This document shows, piece by piece, positions 9,033 through 19,116 of a DNA stretch of 64,000 nt (within the stretch, counting starts at the first letter, position 1; the number at the start of each line of letters is the position of its first letter). The position numbers and the translations under genes were made by a program. A model generated the notes under the pieces. The model saw only the letters and a list, made by a program, of their open reading frames with translations. It was not told where the DNA came from and made no database searches. The stretch is taken from NCBI GenBank assembly GCA_030065205.1, contig JASJDN010000013.1, forward strand, positions 1 through 64,000, in the 5' to 3' direction. Source of the stretch: Crocosphaera sp. (GTDB taxonomy: Bacteria; Cyanobacteriota; Cyanobacteriia; Cyanobacteriales; Microcystaceae).

Positions 9033-9835
9033 CAAAGTTGATTTAGCTGTTTTCGAGTGATAGAATTATTTTGAATTAAAAACGTATCTCCTCTCTTAAC
9101 AAAGCCTAAAAAACCGCCTTTTTTTGCGTCAGGAAGTTCTCCAGGTTGATAACCATATAACCACATTCTCCCTTTAATTTTATCGGGTAACTTAACTAAT
9201 TCTTCGTAGTGTGAATGGACAGGAGTATGATATTTTGATGTTTCGCAATCGTGAAATATAACATCTGCGTCTTGATAGTAGTTCTCTAGTTGTTCATAAC
9301 ATAATTGGGTATCACTTGTAATGAAAATTTTGCTCCCATTAACTTTAAAAAATAATCCATAGGTTGGCATCAAATAAGTCCCATTATTAATATGGATCGT
9401 TTTCACTAACTCAAAGTTAATTTGTTCCCAGACAAAAGATCGATTATTATCAATCGAATACACATTAAAAAAACTATCTAAACTGGTAATATTTCCTTCA
9501 ATTGATCCCATTCCTCCCGATAGGGTATGATCCCAAATCTCAGCAGCAATATCATAACTTAAATAAAGATTTGGCTTATCACATTGAGGATCAAATTTAG
9601 TCTTTAATCCTACATATTCTAACCCTCCAGCGTGATCAGAATGTAGGTGACTAATATATATATCCGTAATATCTCGATGGGAAAACCCTTCTTTATACAG
9701 AGAAAAGCGAACATCTGAACCGCAATCAATTAATAATTTTTTCCCTGTTTCGCTGATGAGAAATATGTTGGAATGAAAGTTATCATCCCCGACAGTAAAT
9801 GCTGAACCTGAACCTAAAAAAAGTAATTTAGCCAT
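9032..9835 (-). CDS. Metallo-beta-lactamase-fold hydrolase
   Basis: The 267-residue protein has the zinc motif H63-L-H65-S-D67-H68 (ISHLHSDHAGG), a downstream ITSDTQ segment and a late HDCETS, as in RNase Z-like and phosphodiesterase-like MBL proteins. It probably cleaves a phosphodiester, but the substrate is not evident from sequence. Its place between a nucleotide cyclase (52 bp upstream) and a cyclic-nucleotide-gated channel (one-base overlap downstream) suggests a cyclic-nucleotide phosphodiesterase. That is inference from context; an RNA or other ester substrate remains possible. Confidence 0.8.
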   Translation of the reverse strand: MAKLLFLGSGSAFTVGDDNFHSNIFLISETGKKLLIDCGSDVRFSLYKEGFSHRDITDIYISHLHSDHAGGLEYVGLKTKFDPQCDKPNLYLSYDIAAEIWDHTLSGGMGSIEGNITSLDSFFNVYSIDNNRSFVWEQINFELVKTIHINNGTYLMPTYGLFFKVNGSKIFITSDTQLCYEQLENYYQDADVIFHDCETSKYHTPVHSHYEELVKLPDKIKGRMWLYGYQPGELPDAKKGGFLGFVKRGDTFLIQNNSITRKQLNQL

Positions 9836-9887
9836 CGGATTATATAAAACAAGTTAAAAGATAATATTACCAATTATTACTAAACTG

Positions 9888-12131
9888 TCAGACAAGACTT
9901 TGATAAAGTTGCTCTAATTGTTTAGCAATCATAGGAGGTTTTGCTGTAAAGCGAAGATAAACCCCTCCATTTGTATTAGACTTCTCTAAAACTTTAGCAT
10001 AAATGTCATCACTCATTACTTGATCGTTTTCTGTATTGAATAAGTTGCACTTAATGTTAGTCATTCCCGCAATAAACCCTTGAGGATCATTGTGATTATA
10101 ATTCATAATTGCTCCATTTTCTGATAAGGCGACTAACTTACCATTATATTTAGTATCAGCAATATTTTTCCCATCTAAAACACTATACTCAAGGGATAAA
10201 GGTTGAGGTAATTTAACAAAGGTTTCTTCTTCTTTGGGCAAAAATAAGTTATGTTTCCCCTTAATTCCTCCCACTTCATAAATCGAAATTGGTTCTTTGA
10301 CTCCTTTGGGGGTAACTTGTTTTTCGGATTCAATCACAACCATTGATCCCACTTCATTTAAGGTGGATTCAGAAATTAAAATTTGTCCCCCTAAAGTATA
10401 AGATTCGACCCGATAGGTTAAATTAACTTGAGACCCTACCACCCCATATTTTGTCCGTTTTTCTGATCCTATATTCCCGACAACCACTTCCCCTGTATTA
10501 ATACCAATTCCCATGTCTAGTTTAGGTAATTCCCATTCTTTCATCTGTTCGTTAACAGATTTCATGGCTAACTGCATAGCAACCGCACAAGCGATCGCTC
10601 TTTCGGGATCATTTTTTTGAGAAGTGGGCGCACCAAATAATACTAAAATCCCATCCCCCATAAACTCATCAATGGTTCCTTGATAATGGGTAATCACATC
10701 AGCCATTTTCCCTAAATAAAAGTTAAGAATTTTCACTACTTCTTCAGGGGGTAACCGTTCCGAAGTTGCTGTAAATCCTCGCAAATCTGAGGTTAAAATC
10801 GTAATTTTTCTTCGTTCTCCTCCTAACGATAACCCCGAGGGATTTTCTAACAAATTAGCCACCACTTGATCCGTTAAATAACGCCCAAAGGTTTTCCGAA
10901 TATCCGCCGCCGTACGGGCAATATAAGCGGTAATAGCGATGGTTGACCCCGTAAAGGCCAAAAAAGCAGGAACCACCGGCAGCCACCACCCGCGCAGAAA
11001 GGCAAAATAGGTACTACCCATCAACATAACCCCCGCCCCGATAATCATGATCCATCGCCTCCAGGGGGCGTTTTTTGCCCCTTGCTGGTAGCGAAACGTC
11101 CAGGTTAGGGTGGAACCCGTTCCTGCCCAAAAGACGATCCACAGCCACTCTAAGGGGTCTGGCCAGGTTTTAAATAAGGGACGGTCTACTAGGGACCCAC
11201 TAATGATCTGACTCACTAAATTAGCATGAATTTCGGCCCCCGCTACCGGTGCCGGTAACCCGATTAAACCACTACTATAGGGGGTAAAAAAGAGATCCTT
11301 GAAACTTTCTCCTACTTTCCCAATAATAATAATGCGATCGCTGGCCCAGTTCGAGGCAACCTTATCTTCAAGAATATCGGTCATCGATACGGTTTCAAAC
11401 GTCCCATCCCCTCCCCGATAGTTAATCAACAGTTGATACCCTCCGGCATCGGTGCGAACATAACCCCCATCGTTGGCGTTGAGGGGAGAAAACACCGTTT
11501 TTCCTAGCTTCCATTGATCGCTTCCTTCTATCATTTCTGGGCCAATATCTTCTTTCGCGAGATAATGTAGGGCCAAATGGAGACTAAAACTATAAACTGT
11601 CTCTCCCTCTTCCGTATCCAAAGAAATTAACCCCCGTCTGACGCGGTTATCCCCATCAAAAATTAAGTCGTTAGCCCCCACTTGACCTTTTTCTTTTAAA
11701 ATGGGGGGCGGTGCAACGGTTTCCCATCCCACTTCCCCGGCCACTTTTTGGATACCGACAAGATTGGGGGTTGTCTCGAATACTTGCATTAACGCTTCAT
11801 TCCCCGGCGGTACCGGTAAATCTCGATAAATATCTAAACCGATGGCGCGAGGGTTTTGGTCTTTTAATTTGTTTAATAATTCTGCTAACACTTCGTCGCT
11901 AATAATCGATTCATTGCGCCGGTGTAAGTCATTTTCATTAATACCAACAATGGCAATGCGATCATCTTTTGCTTCGGGAGGACGAGATTTCATGTAAAAA
12001 TCAAATAAGTCCCATTCCCATCCTTGGAGTAACCCTCCTAACCTTAATAAAATAACTAATCCCGCGACGGTTGGGGTGGTAATCCAAACCCCACGACTTT
12101 GCCAGAAAAAATGTTTTAATCCTTCCCACAT
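9888..12131 (-). CDS. CHASE2-domain class III nucleotide cyclase, probably guanylyl
   Basis: The 747-residue protein has, in order: a signal-anchor helix (about 16-36), an extracytoplasmic CHASE2 sensor (about 40-320), three membrane helices (about 327-346, 358-378, 382-404), a class III cyclase domain (about 440-620) and a C-terminal segment with a weak PilZ-like ALSENGA. The metal-binding D449 (TSDLRGF) and D493 (MGDG) are present. At the base-specifying position four residues before D493, where adenylyl cyclases carry Lys, this protein has E489. The second specificity position (G in KYGVVGSQVN) is also not the adenylyl type. Synechocystis Cya2, a characterised guanylyl cyclase, likewise has Glu there, so cGMP is the likelier product. 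Confidence 0.85.
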   Translation of the reverse strand: MWEGLKHFFWQSRGVWITTPTVAGLVILLRLGGLLQGWEWDLFDFYMKSRPPEAKDDRIAIVGINENDLHRRNESIISDEVLAELLNKLKDQNPRAIGLDIYRDLPVPPGNEALMQVFETTPNLVGIQKVAGEVGWETVAPPPILKEKGQVGANDLIFDGDNRVRRGLISLDTEEGETVYSFSLHLALHYLAKEDIGPEMIEGSDQWKLGKTVFSPLNANDGGYVRTDAGGYQLLINYRGGDGTFETVSMTDILEDKVASNWASDRIIIIGKVGESFKDLFFTPYSSGLIGLPAPVAGAEIHANLVSQIISGSLVDRPLFKTWPDPLEWLWIVFWAGTGSTLTWTFRYQQGAKNAPWRRWIMIIGAGVMLMGSTYFAFLRGWWLPVVPAFLAFTGSTIAITAYIARTAADIRKTFGRYLTDQVVANLLENPSGLSLGGERRKITILTSDLRGFTATSERLPPEEVVKILNFYLGKMADVITHYQGTIDEFMGDGILVLFGAPTSQKNDPERAIACAVAMQLAMKSVNEQMKEWELPKLDMGIGINTGEVVVGNIGSEKRTKYGVVGSQVNLTYRVESYTLGGQILISESTLNEVGSMVVIESEKQVTPKGVKEPISIYEVGGIKGKHNLFLPKEEETFVKLPQPLSLEYSVLDGKNIADTKYNGKLVALSENGAIMNYNHNDPQGFIAGMTNIKCNLFNTENDQVMSDDIYAKVLEKSNTNGGVYLRFTAKPPMIAKQLEQLYQSLV

Positions 12132-12295
12132 ATTGACATTGATGTGATGATTGTTAGCTTATTTTAGTTAAAAAATCATTACTTTATCAGCAAGACTGCG
12201 AAAAAATCTGTTAAATTTCTCCTAAGATAGCTGGTATCGATCTAGATAAAACTTCTGCCTCCTGCCTCCTGCCTTTCTTCAGCCGGGAATACCAA

Positions 12296-12811
12296 ATGCA
12301 AAATACAAATATAGATTCAATCCGAACCCTCTTCCAAAGCCGTTTAGACACCCTTGAGCATCTGTTAAAGTTAGCTCAAACTCATTTTGGTGATGATGAC
12401 GAGTCATTCCTTGAAAAACGGATTGCCATTGATATGTTTCCCTTTGGTACACAGGTTGCTTTCACCTGCAATCAACCACATAATTTCACTCTTTGGTGTG
12501 ATAACAAATCGGCAAATAATTTGAACCCAGAAGTTACATCTGTCGCACAAGCATACGAATACATAGCAAACACTAATAAACAGCTTTTAACCATTAACAT
12601 TGAAGATGAAAAACTAGCTGAGATCACACGCATTGATTTAGGGGAGAATCTCTATCTTGAGTTATCTGGTAGTGCCTATGTAAATGAATTTCTCATTCCA
12701 AACTTTTACTTCCATTTGGTTACAGCTTACGACATTCTTCGCATGGCTGGTGTACCAGTTGGAAAGCGAGATTATATGATGCACTTAGTACCATTGGTTA
12801 GAAATGGATAA
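12296..12811 (+). CDS. DUF1993 family protein
   Basis: The 171-residue soluble protein begins with the DUF1993 pattern SIRTLFQSRLDTLEHLLKLA and continues with RIAIDMFPFGTQV and FYFHLVTAYDILRMAGVPVGK. The family is a DinB-like helical bundle of unknown function; the late HLVTAYDILR helix is its most conserved part. The gene stands alone between divergent and convergent minus-strand genes. A CTGCCTCCTGCCTCCTGCC run lies just upstream, a low-complexity sequence often scattered in cyanobacterial intergenic regions. Confidence 0.8.
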   Translation: MQNTNIDSIRTLFQSRLDTLEHLLKLAQTHFGDDDESFLEKRIAIDMFPFGTQVAFTCNQPHNFTLWCDNKSANNLNPEVTSVAQAYEYIANTNKQLLTINIEDEKLAEITRIDLGENLYLELSGSAYVNEFLIPNFYFHLVTAYDILRMAGVPVGKRDYMMHLVPLVRNG

Positions 12812-12868
12812 AAGAAATCGAAGTATCTGTTCGCTGTTAAGAAGTTACTAACAATTTATGTTGTGTCC

Positions 12869-13621
12869 TTAATTATCTGTTTGACAACAATCAATCATGG
12901 GGACTTCTGTTAACATTTCTAACCCCACTGAAGTTAAAAGTTCTTGCCATTCTTGAGGATTTCCTTCTTTTATTTTAGCTACGGTATCCAAGGTTTCAAA
13001 CCAGAGACTCGCATTAGCATAAACTTGGGCTTTTTCTAAGGAAGGTTTATCTTTGATTTGATTTTCTAACAATTGAGTTGAAGCAACATATTCGAGAGAA
13101 CCCTCGACATATTTATCTCGGTTACGATAACGAGAATCACAAATAACCATTAATGACCAACTATAATTTCCGGGTTGTAAGTTAACAGTGTCAGGAATTT
13201 CTAGTTTCATAATTCCTGGGGTTTCAGGTAAAGCAAAGCGCGTATAATAAACTTCTTCGTTATTTTCATCTACTAGAACAAATTCCCCTTGAGTGGCGGT
13301 TGTGGTGGGAATATATCCATAAAACGTGGGGGTATTTATTGCTGTTTTTGCTTTGTTTTCTCGGTTAGGCATCAACGCAACTAATGGGGGTTCATTGTCT
13401 TCATTGGTTAAACAAGTTTGATCATCACTACGGGTTCCTCCCCCTGCACTTTTTTTAGGTGCGCCTCTATTACCCGTATCGGGGAAATTTAAGCTAATAA
13501 CAGAGGAATTGAATAAGGGAGAAGAAAGAACAGGTAATAAGGGAGAAACAACCCCTAAAACCATCAGAGAAAGTAGTAAACTAACTTTTTTTGAAAGGTT
13601 GATGGTTGATTTTTTTGTCAT
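12869..13621 (-). CDS. DUF928 family exported protein
   Basis: The 250-residue protein starts with an N-terminal signal (basic MTKKSTINLSKK, then a hydrophobic stretch to about residue 35). It then shows the DUF928 hallmark: RGAPKKSAGGGTR, followed by LVALMPNRE, FYGYIP, FVLVDENNEEVYYTRF and PGNYSWSLMVICD. DUF928 proteins are abundant in cyanobacteria, often near CHAT or CHASE2 proteins; their function is unknown. Predicted location is the periplasm. Family membership is firm, any role is not. Confidence 0.85.
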   Translation of the reverse strand: MTKKSTINLSKKVSLLLSLMVLGVVSPLLPVLSSPLFNSSVISLNFPDTGNRGAPKKSAGGGTRSDDQTCLTNEDNEPPLVALMPNRENKAKTAINTPTFYGYIPTTTATQGEFVLVDENNEEVYYTRFALPETPGIMKLEIPDTVNLQPGNYSWSLMVICDSRYRNRDKYVEGSLEYVASTQLLENQIKDKPSLEKAQVYANASLWFETLDTVAKIKEGNPQEWQELLTSVGLEMLTEVPMIDCCQTDN

Positions 13622-13898
13622 TGGTTTAACTTATTTTATAGTACCCTGTAATGATGATTTTATTCTCACTTATAAGGTAAGCACATTTTCTGATAAAAAT
13701 CAATATTTTTTACAAAAATTAAATATTTGAATCATTCAGTTTAATTTAAAGAAAATAGACTTTTTTGCTCCCCAAAAGGCAATAATAATCCAAAAAGCAA
13801 TATTAGAGAAAGACCATAGAGATAAGTTCGTTTCTCCAATGGCAATCAATTTTGTAGTAAAAAAATATATAGCAATTAGGTTTTGGTTGTGAGAATTA

Positions 13899-14037
13899 GA
13901 GACTGTTCCTAAAGAAATAATAATAAGGAGTTTTGTAGTTTTGTAGGGTGGGCAAGGTTTTCAAGGATGAAGTTAGTTTAGATAAGTCTTCGACTTGCCC
14001 ACCTTACCATCTTACGGTTCTATTTATAAACAGTCTC
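13899..14037. mobile_element. 139-bp MITE with TTA target duplication
   Basis: The element is bounded by perfect 9-bp terminal inverted repeats GAGACTGTT (13899-13907) and AACAGTCTC (14029-14037) and flanked by TTA on both sides (13896-13898, 14038-14040). It has no gene. Inside lies a second dyad, GGTGGGCAAG (13947) and CTTGCCCACC (13994), shared with two other loci in this window. The TNA-type duplication suggests mobilisation by an IS5-like transposase; that part is inference. The remaining gap 13622-13895 is AT-rich with nothing recognised. Confidence 0.7.
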
Positions 14038-14073
14038 TTAAACCTAAGTTAAGATGAATTGACCCTGTATTCA

Positions 14074-15909
14074 TTAAACAGATAAACTGCGAATTTCTAA
14101 AGTTGCTCGTTTAATAGTATTAACTAAAGTTGTACCAAAAGTTTGCATTAACTTAATATAAACCTCTGGATGTTTAGTAAGTAATGTTTTTAAATTATCA
14201 AATTTTAAAACATAACAAATAACCTCCGTATCCGCTATAATATCGGCGGTTCTTTGACTCAAATTGAGATCAAATAGAGCGAGTTCTCCAAAAGCAATAC
14301 CAGGAATATAAGAAGTTAAGCGTTTTCTTTGCTCATTTTGAGAAAGTTTTAAAGAAACCGTTGCTCTTCCTTTAGCCAATAAAAATAAACGATCTGCTTG
14401 TTCTCCTTCACGGATAATAAAGTCATTGGGTTGATAAGAAAATTCTGTAAATAAAGGAGCGATCACTGTCATTTCTTCTTGAGTAAATGCCTTAAATATG
14501 TCCATTTCTTCTAAAGCGAGTTGATCTTTAAGAATTTTATCGTCATAATTAGCTCTAGATAATAAAGAATTTTCGCACCATTCCAAGGCCGCATCTATAT
14601 TCTCCATAAACATCTCATCAGTCCAACCATTATCTTGTAAACGGTTCTGAGTTTTTTGCTCAAACCCTGTCAAAATCAAAATAATTTCTTGACTTAAACC
14701 CCATTGTTTAATTTCAGAAAGTAAGGTAATAGCACTACTATTAACATTACCCACTCGACGACCATCTAAAATAATAAATTGTGCTTGTTTTTGGTTACTT
14801 TGTAACTGACGGGTTAACTTTTCTAACGTTGCAAAATAGAGATCCCCTTTCAGTTCATAAACTAAAATTTTATCCCCTTCTTTATCTAAAAAATCTCTTT
14901 GAAATATCCGTCTTTGTCGTTTTGAAGACACCATGGCCCCGGTATAACTACGACTAACACAGGTTTGGGAAACGGGATGACTATCAAATAAATGAAACTT
15001 AAACCGTTGGGACAACTCTTCACACACTTTAATCCCTCGGACACTATTACCCCTTGCGTCTAAAGGAGGGGAAAACGTCCCAATACCAAACTGACCTGGC
15101 AAAACGGCGATAATACCCCCTCCTACCCCACTTTTAGCCGGTAAACCAATGCGATATAGCCATTCTCCCGAAAAATCGTACATTCCACAACTGGCCATCA
15201 CACTGAGAATAGCGCGGACTTCTTTGGGGTCAACCGCTTGTTGTTGGGTGATGGGGTTGATCCCATTATTGGCCAAAGTGGCGGCCATCACCGCTAAATC
15301 TTTGGCTGTGACTAAAATAGAACATTGGCGAAAATAGAGGTCTAAATGTTCATCTAGGTTACCTTCTAACATCCCCGCATTTAACTCTAAATAGGCGATG
15401 GCGCGGTTTCGATGGCCTGTTGACTTCTCCGACTCAAATACTGATTCATCGACGCTTAAAGAACGGCCAGCAAACCGTTCAAACATGGTTAAAATACGGT
15501 TAAATCTTTGTTCATATCCTTTACCTTTTATTAATGCAGTGGTTGCGATCGCCCCTGCATTGACCATCGGATTATAAGGACGATTATTTTCCTCATCAAA
15601 AACAATGGAATTAAACGCTTCTCCTGTGGGTTCAACTCCCACTTTACTCATGATTTTATCAACTCCATGATCAGCTAAGGCTAACCCATAGACAAAGGGT
15701 TTGGAAATGGACTGAATGGTAAAAGAATGTTCGGACTCACCCACTTGATAAATTTGTCCATCTGGGGTCGTAATACAAATTCCAAAGAGATTAGGATTAG
15801 CTTTAGCGAGTTCTGGGATATAAGTAGCGACATTTCCCTCATTTATATGGTGATAGCGTTCATAAATATCGGTAATACAGGTTAAGATAGGGGAATTTTC
15901 TTTTATCAT
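14074..15909 (-). CDS. glsA: Glutaminase with STAS and cyclic-nucleotide-binding domains
   Basis: The 611-residue protein is about twice the length of a plain glutaminase. Residues 1-310 are the serine-dependent beta-lactamase-fold glutaminase, with the catalytic S67-x-x-K70 in SISKPF; it converts glutamine to glutamate and ammonia. Residues about 350-450 form a STAS domain ([20 protein letters not shown]). Residues about 480-600 form a cyclic-nucleotide-binding domain ([15 protein letters not shown], then [10 protein letters not shown]). The fusion implies that enzyme activity or partnering responds to a cyclic nucleotide. A nucleotide cyclase is encoded 2 kb away on the same strand, though not in the same operon. 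Confidence 0.92.
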   Translation of the reverse strand: MIKENSPILTCITDIYERYHHINEGNVATYIPELAKANPNLFGICITTPDGQIYQVGESEHSFTIQSISKPFVYGLALADHGVDKIMSKVGVEPTGEAFNSIVFDEENNRPYNPMVNAGAIATTALIKGKGYEQRFNRILTMFERFAGRSLSVDESVFESEKSTGHRNRAIAYLELNAGMLEGNLDEHLDLYFRQCSILVTAKDLAVMAATLANNGINPITQQQAVDPKEVRAILSVMASCGMYDFSGEWLYRIGLPAKSGVGGGIIAVLPGQFGIGTFSPPLDARGNSVRGIKVCEELSQRFKFHLFDSHPVSQTCVSRSYTGAMVSSKRQRRIFQRDFLDKEGDKILVYELKGDLYFATLEKLTRQLQSNQKQAQFIILDGRRVGNVNSSAITLLSEIKQWGLSQEIILILTGFEQKTQNRLQDNGWTDEMFMENIDAALEWCENSLLSRANYDDKILKDQLALEEMDIFKAFTQEEMTVIAPLFTEFSYQPNDFIIREGEQADRLFLLAKGRATVSLKLSQNEQRKRLTSYIPGIAFGELALFDLNLSQRTADIIADTEVICYVLKFDNLKTLLTKHPEVYIKLMQTFGTTLVNTIKRATLEIRSLSV

Positions 15910-16413
15910 AGAATCAAGGGTGTGATGATTTATGGAACTATTTTATCGTTATCTCTAGTAGAATCACGGATGATTTTTAAGTATACTCATTTTATCTACA
16001 GTTTTTCTTCTTAATAAGAGAGGATTCAATTTATCTCTGTTAATATTGATTCAGTAATTACCCTTACTATAGTAGTCATGAATAATACCTGTTTTTACTT
16101 AAACCCATAATAGTTTGTTGTTCAGTTAGGGATTTTATCGATGAAGCTACAGAGTGACAAGACAGCCATAATAAGTTATAACATAGTAAATTATGACGGA
16201 GTTAAATCATTGAGCTATCGTACAATAAATATTTATCGTTTTTATACAGAATTACTATTTGGAATGTCAGCCATAACATAATCTTTTAGACTGTGTAAGT
16301 AGGAGAGTTAAATGATAGGAGTTATGATTGATTAACACCTGCTCTAGAATGATTTTAAAGTAACTGTTGATTCTCTTACTTGAAAAACTATTGGTTATTT
16401 TTTAGATTTAGTT
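15910..16413. other. Gene-free region between divergent genes
   Basis: These 504 bp separate the divergently transcribed glutaminase and PAS-GGDEF-EAL genes. The stretch is AT-rich and carries stop codons in all frames. No clear dyad, operator or RNA gene was recognised; it presumably holds both promoters. Confidence 0.5.
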
Positions 16414-18996
16414 ATGAGTGAAAATCTTGTCAACATTAATATTAATCAAGAAACTTGGCAAAAGTTACATCAATATTGCCAATCATCAGGACAGGAAGAA
16501 TCAGCTGTTTTAGAAGAATTAATTTCTTTACTTGAACCGCCTTCAATTTTAGAGAATTCTGATAAATTTATACAATTTCAGGAATTTTGTCAGACAATTC
16601 CTGTCCCAATTCTTTTAATCCATCCTGCTAGTGCAAACATTAACTATGCTAACCCTAAAGCCCTTTCTATTTTAGGATTTTCTTTAGACACCTTATTAGG
16701 GCTATCCCTTCTTGATTTATGTGATGAAAGTTCTCAGCAACAGTTATTGAGAAATCAATTAAACACACAAAATTTAATAGGAAATTATGAACTTAGACTA
16801 AATAAAAAAGATAATAATTACCTCTATACTAGCGTCTTTTTTCAACCTCTACAATGGGATGAAAATTTGCTAATGGTGTCTTGGTGTGATATTACAATTC
16901 GCCATCAAATTGAACAAGAATTAAAAGAAAAAAAGGCTTTTTTGCAATTAGTGTTAGATAATATTCCTCAATTAATCTTTTGGAAAGATACAAATTCTGT
17001 TTTTCTTGGATGTAATCGCTTATGGGCAAAAGCTTCTGGAATTATAGAACCAGAACAAGTAATCGGTAAAACCGATTATGATATTTATCATCACCCTAAT
17101 AATAAACATTTAGATCCCCCTAAAAATCATCTTAGTTATTATCGAGAACAGGATCTGCGAGTGATCAATACAGGTAACCCTGAATTAAATTTTGTCGAAA
17201 AAAAACGTAATCCAGAAGGACAAGAAGTTTGGTACAGTACCAATAAAATACCGATTAAAGATGGTGATGGTAATATTGTAGGAGTTTTAGGAACCATTGA
17301 AAATATTACTGAGAGAAAATTAGTAGAACGTGAACTATTTGAAGAGAAAGAATTAGCTAAAGTAACCCTCAATTCCCTTGGGGAAGCTGTGATTACAACT
17401 AATGCACAAGGTATGATTCAAGAATTTAATCCAATTGCTCAACAATTGACAGGATGGACGGCTCAAGAAGCTACAAATCAGCCTATTTCTAGGATTTTTA
17501 ATCTTATCGATAAAGCAGGAATTTCTCTTATAAATCCCATTTATACCTTACTTAGAAGTCATCAAAATCAACGGGAAAGACTGTCAGGTATTTTGCAGAG
17601 TAAAAATGGAGAGCAGTATGAAATCGATATAGTTATTAGCCCAATTCGTAGTGAAACCCATCAAATTTTAGGGGCGGTTTTAATTTTTCGTGATATCACT
17701 AAAGCCTCACAATTAGCTCATCAACTATCTTGGGAAGCGAGTCATGATGCTTTAACAGGATTAATGAATCGTAGAGAATTAGAAAAACAATTAAATTTAG
17801 CTTTGGAAGCTTACCAAATTGAAAATATTGAACATATTTTATGTTATTTAGATTTAGATCAATTCAAAATCATTAATGATACTTGTGGTCATATTGCAGG
17901 GGATGAATTGTTAAAACAAATTACTCGTTTATTACAAGCTAGAATTCGCAGTAGCGATATTTTAGCACGATTAGGGGGAGACGAATTTGCGTTATTACTT
18001 AAAGGATGTTCTCTAGAAAAAGCGGAAACCATTGCTAATAATTTGAGACAATTAATTAAGGATTTTCGCTTTAGTTGGGACCACCAAGTTTTTTCTATTG
18101 GTGTTAGTATTGGAATGGTGGCTATTAATCAGGAACATCAAACCATAACTTCTGTCTTAAATGCAGCAGATGCTGCTTGTTACGCAGCAAAAGAAAGAGG
18201 AAGAAACTGTGTTTATGTTTATCAAGCAAGTGATAGTGAAGTCATTCAACAAATTGGTCAAAGTCAATGGATTGTTCGATTAAATAACGCACTGACGGAT
18301 AACCGTTTTCGTCTTTATTCTCAAAAAATTATTTCTATCCAATCCCCTCAAAAAACACATCATGAGGTGTTATTAAGATTATTAGATGAATCAGGGAATT
18401 TAATCTCCCCATTGGTGTTTATTCCAGCAGCTGAGCGTTATAATTTAATGGCAGAAATTGATCAATGGGTTATTCGCAACTTTCTGAAACTTTATAGTGA
18501 ATTTGAGCAAACAGAATCCCAAAATCTATACACTATTAATTTATCCGCTATTAGTTTAAAAAATGATCAACTCTGTGATTTTATAGAAGAACAATTATCT
18601 TACTATAAAGTTAATCCCAAACATATTTGTTTTGAAATCACAGAAACGACTGCTATTACTAATCTGACTCAAGCAGTTCAATTAATTGAAGCGATCAAAC
18701 AATTAGGTTGTTATTTTGCTCTTGATGATTTTGGTAGTGGAATGAGTTCTTTATCCTATCTAAAAAATTTACCTGTTGATTATTTAAAAATTGATGGAAG
18801 TTTTGTTAAGAATTTAGAAAAAAATTCAGTTAACTATGGTTTAGTTGATTGTTTTCATCGTATTGGTCATGTTATGAGGATGGAAACCATTGCAGAATGC
18901 GTTGAAGATCAAAAAATATTGAAAATTTTAGAAGAAATAGGGGTTGATTATGCTCAAGGATATGGTATTCAAAGACCCATTCCTTTATCATTTTAA
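16414..18996 (+). CDS. PAS-PAS-PAS-GGDEF-EAL signalling protein
   Basis: The 860-residue protein has a short N-terminal helical segment followed by three PAS domains (about 60-165, 170-305, 315-430). A GGDEF domain follows (about 440-600) with intact GGDEF at 521-525, then an EAL domain (about 620-855). In the EAL domain the signature reads EVLLR instead of EALLR, but DDFGSG and LPVDYLKIDGSFV are intact. It can be predicted both to make and to cleave cyclic di-GMP, with PAS input; which activity dominates cannot be told. No membrane segment is visible, so it should be cytoplasmic. It is monocistronic. Confidence 0.93.
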   Translation: MSENLVNININQETWQKLHQYCQSSGQEESAVLEELISLLEPPSILENSDKFIQFQEFCQTIPVPILLIHPASANINYANPKALSILGFSLDTLLGLSLLDLCDESSQQQLLRNQLNTQNLIGNYELRLNKKDNNYLYTSVFFQPLQWDENLLMVSWCDITIRHQIEQELKEKKAFLQLVLDNIPQLIFWKDTNSVFLGCNRLWAKASGIIEPEQVIGKTDYDIYHHPNNKHLDPPKNHLSYYREQDLRVINTGNPELNFVEKKRNPEGQEVWYSTNKIPIKDGDGNIVGVLGTIENITERKLVERELFEEKELAKVTLNSLGEAVITTNAQGMIQEFNPIAQQLTGWTAQEATNQPISRIFNLIDKAGISLINPIYTLLRSHQNQRERLSGILQSKNGEQYEIDIVISPIRSETHQILGAVLIFRDITKASQLAHQLSWEASHDALTGLMNRRELEKQLNLALEAYQIENIEHILCYLDLDQFKIINDTCGHIAGDELLKQITRLLQARIRSSDILARLGGDEFALLLKGCSLEKAETIANNLRQLIKDFRFSWDHQVFSIGVSIGMVAINQEHQTITSVLNAADAACYAAKERGRNCVYVYQASDSEVIQQIGQSQWIVRLNNALTDNRFRLYSQKIISIQSPQKTHHEVLLRLLDESGNLISPLVFIPAAERYNLMAEIDQWVIRNFLKLYSEFEQTESQNLYTINLSAISLKNDQLCDFIEEQLSYYKVNPKHICFEITETTAITNLTQAVQLIEAIKQLGCYFALDDFGSGMSSLSYLKNLPVDYLKIDGSFVKNLEKNSVNYGLVDCFHRIGHVMRMETIAECVEDQKILKILEEIGVDYAQGYGIQRPIPLSF

Positions 18997-19116
18997 AAGT
19001 TTATATTAAAATAAGTTATTTTTTAAGATAATAGTTTAGTATAGTAAAAGAGTAAGAACTTTGTTATATTTGTCAGAACAAACGTTGAAGATGTACCTTA
19101 ATTTGATCAAAAATCT

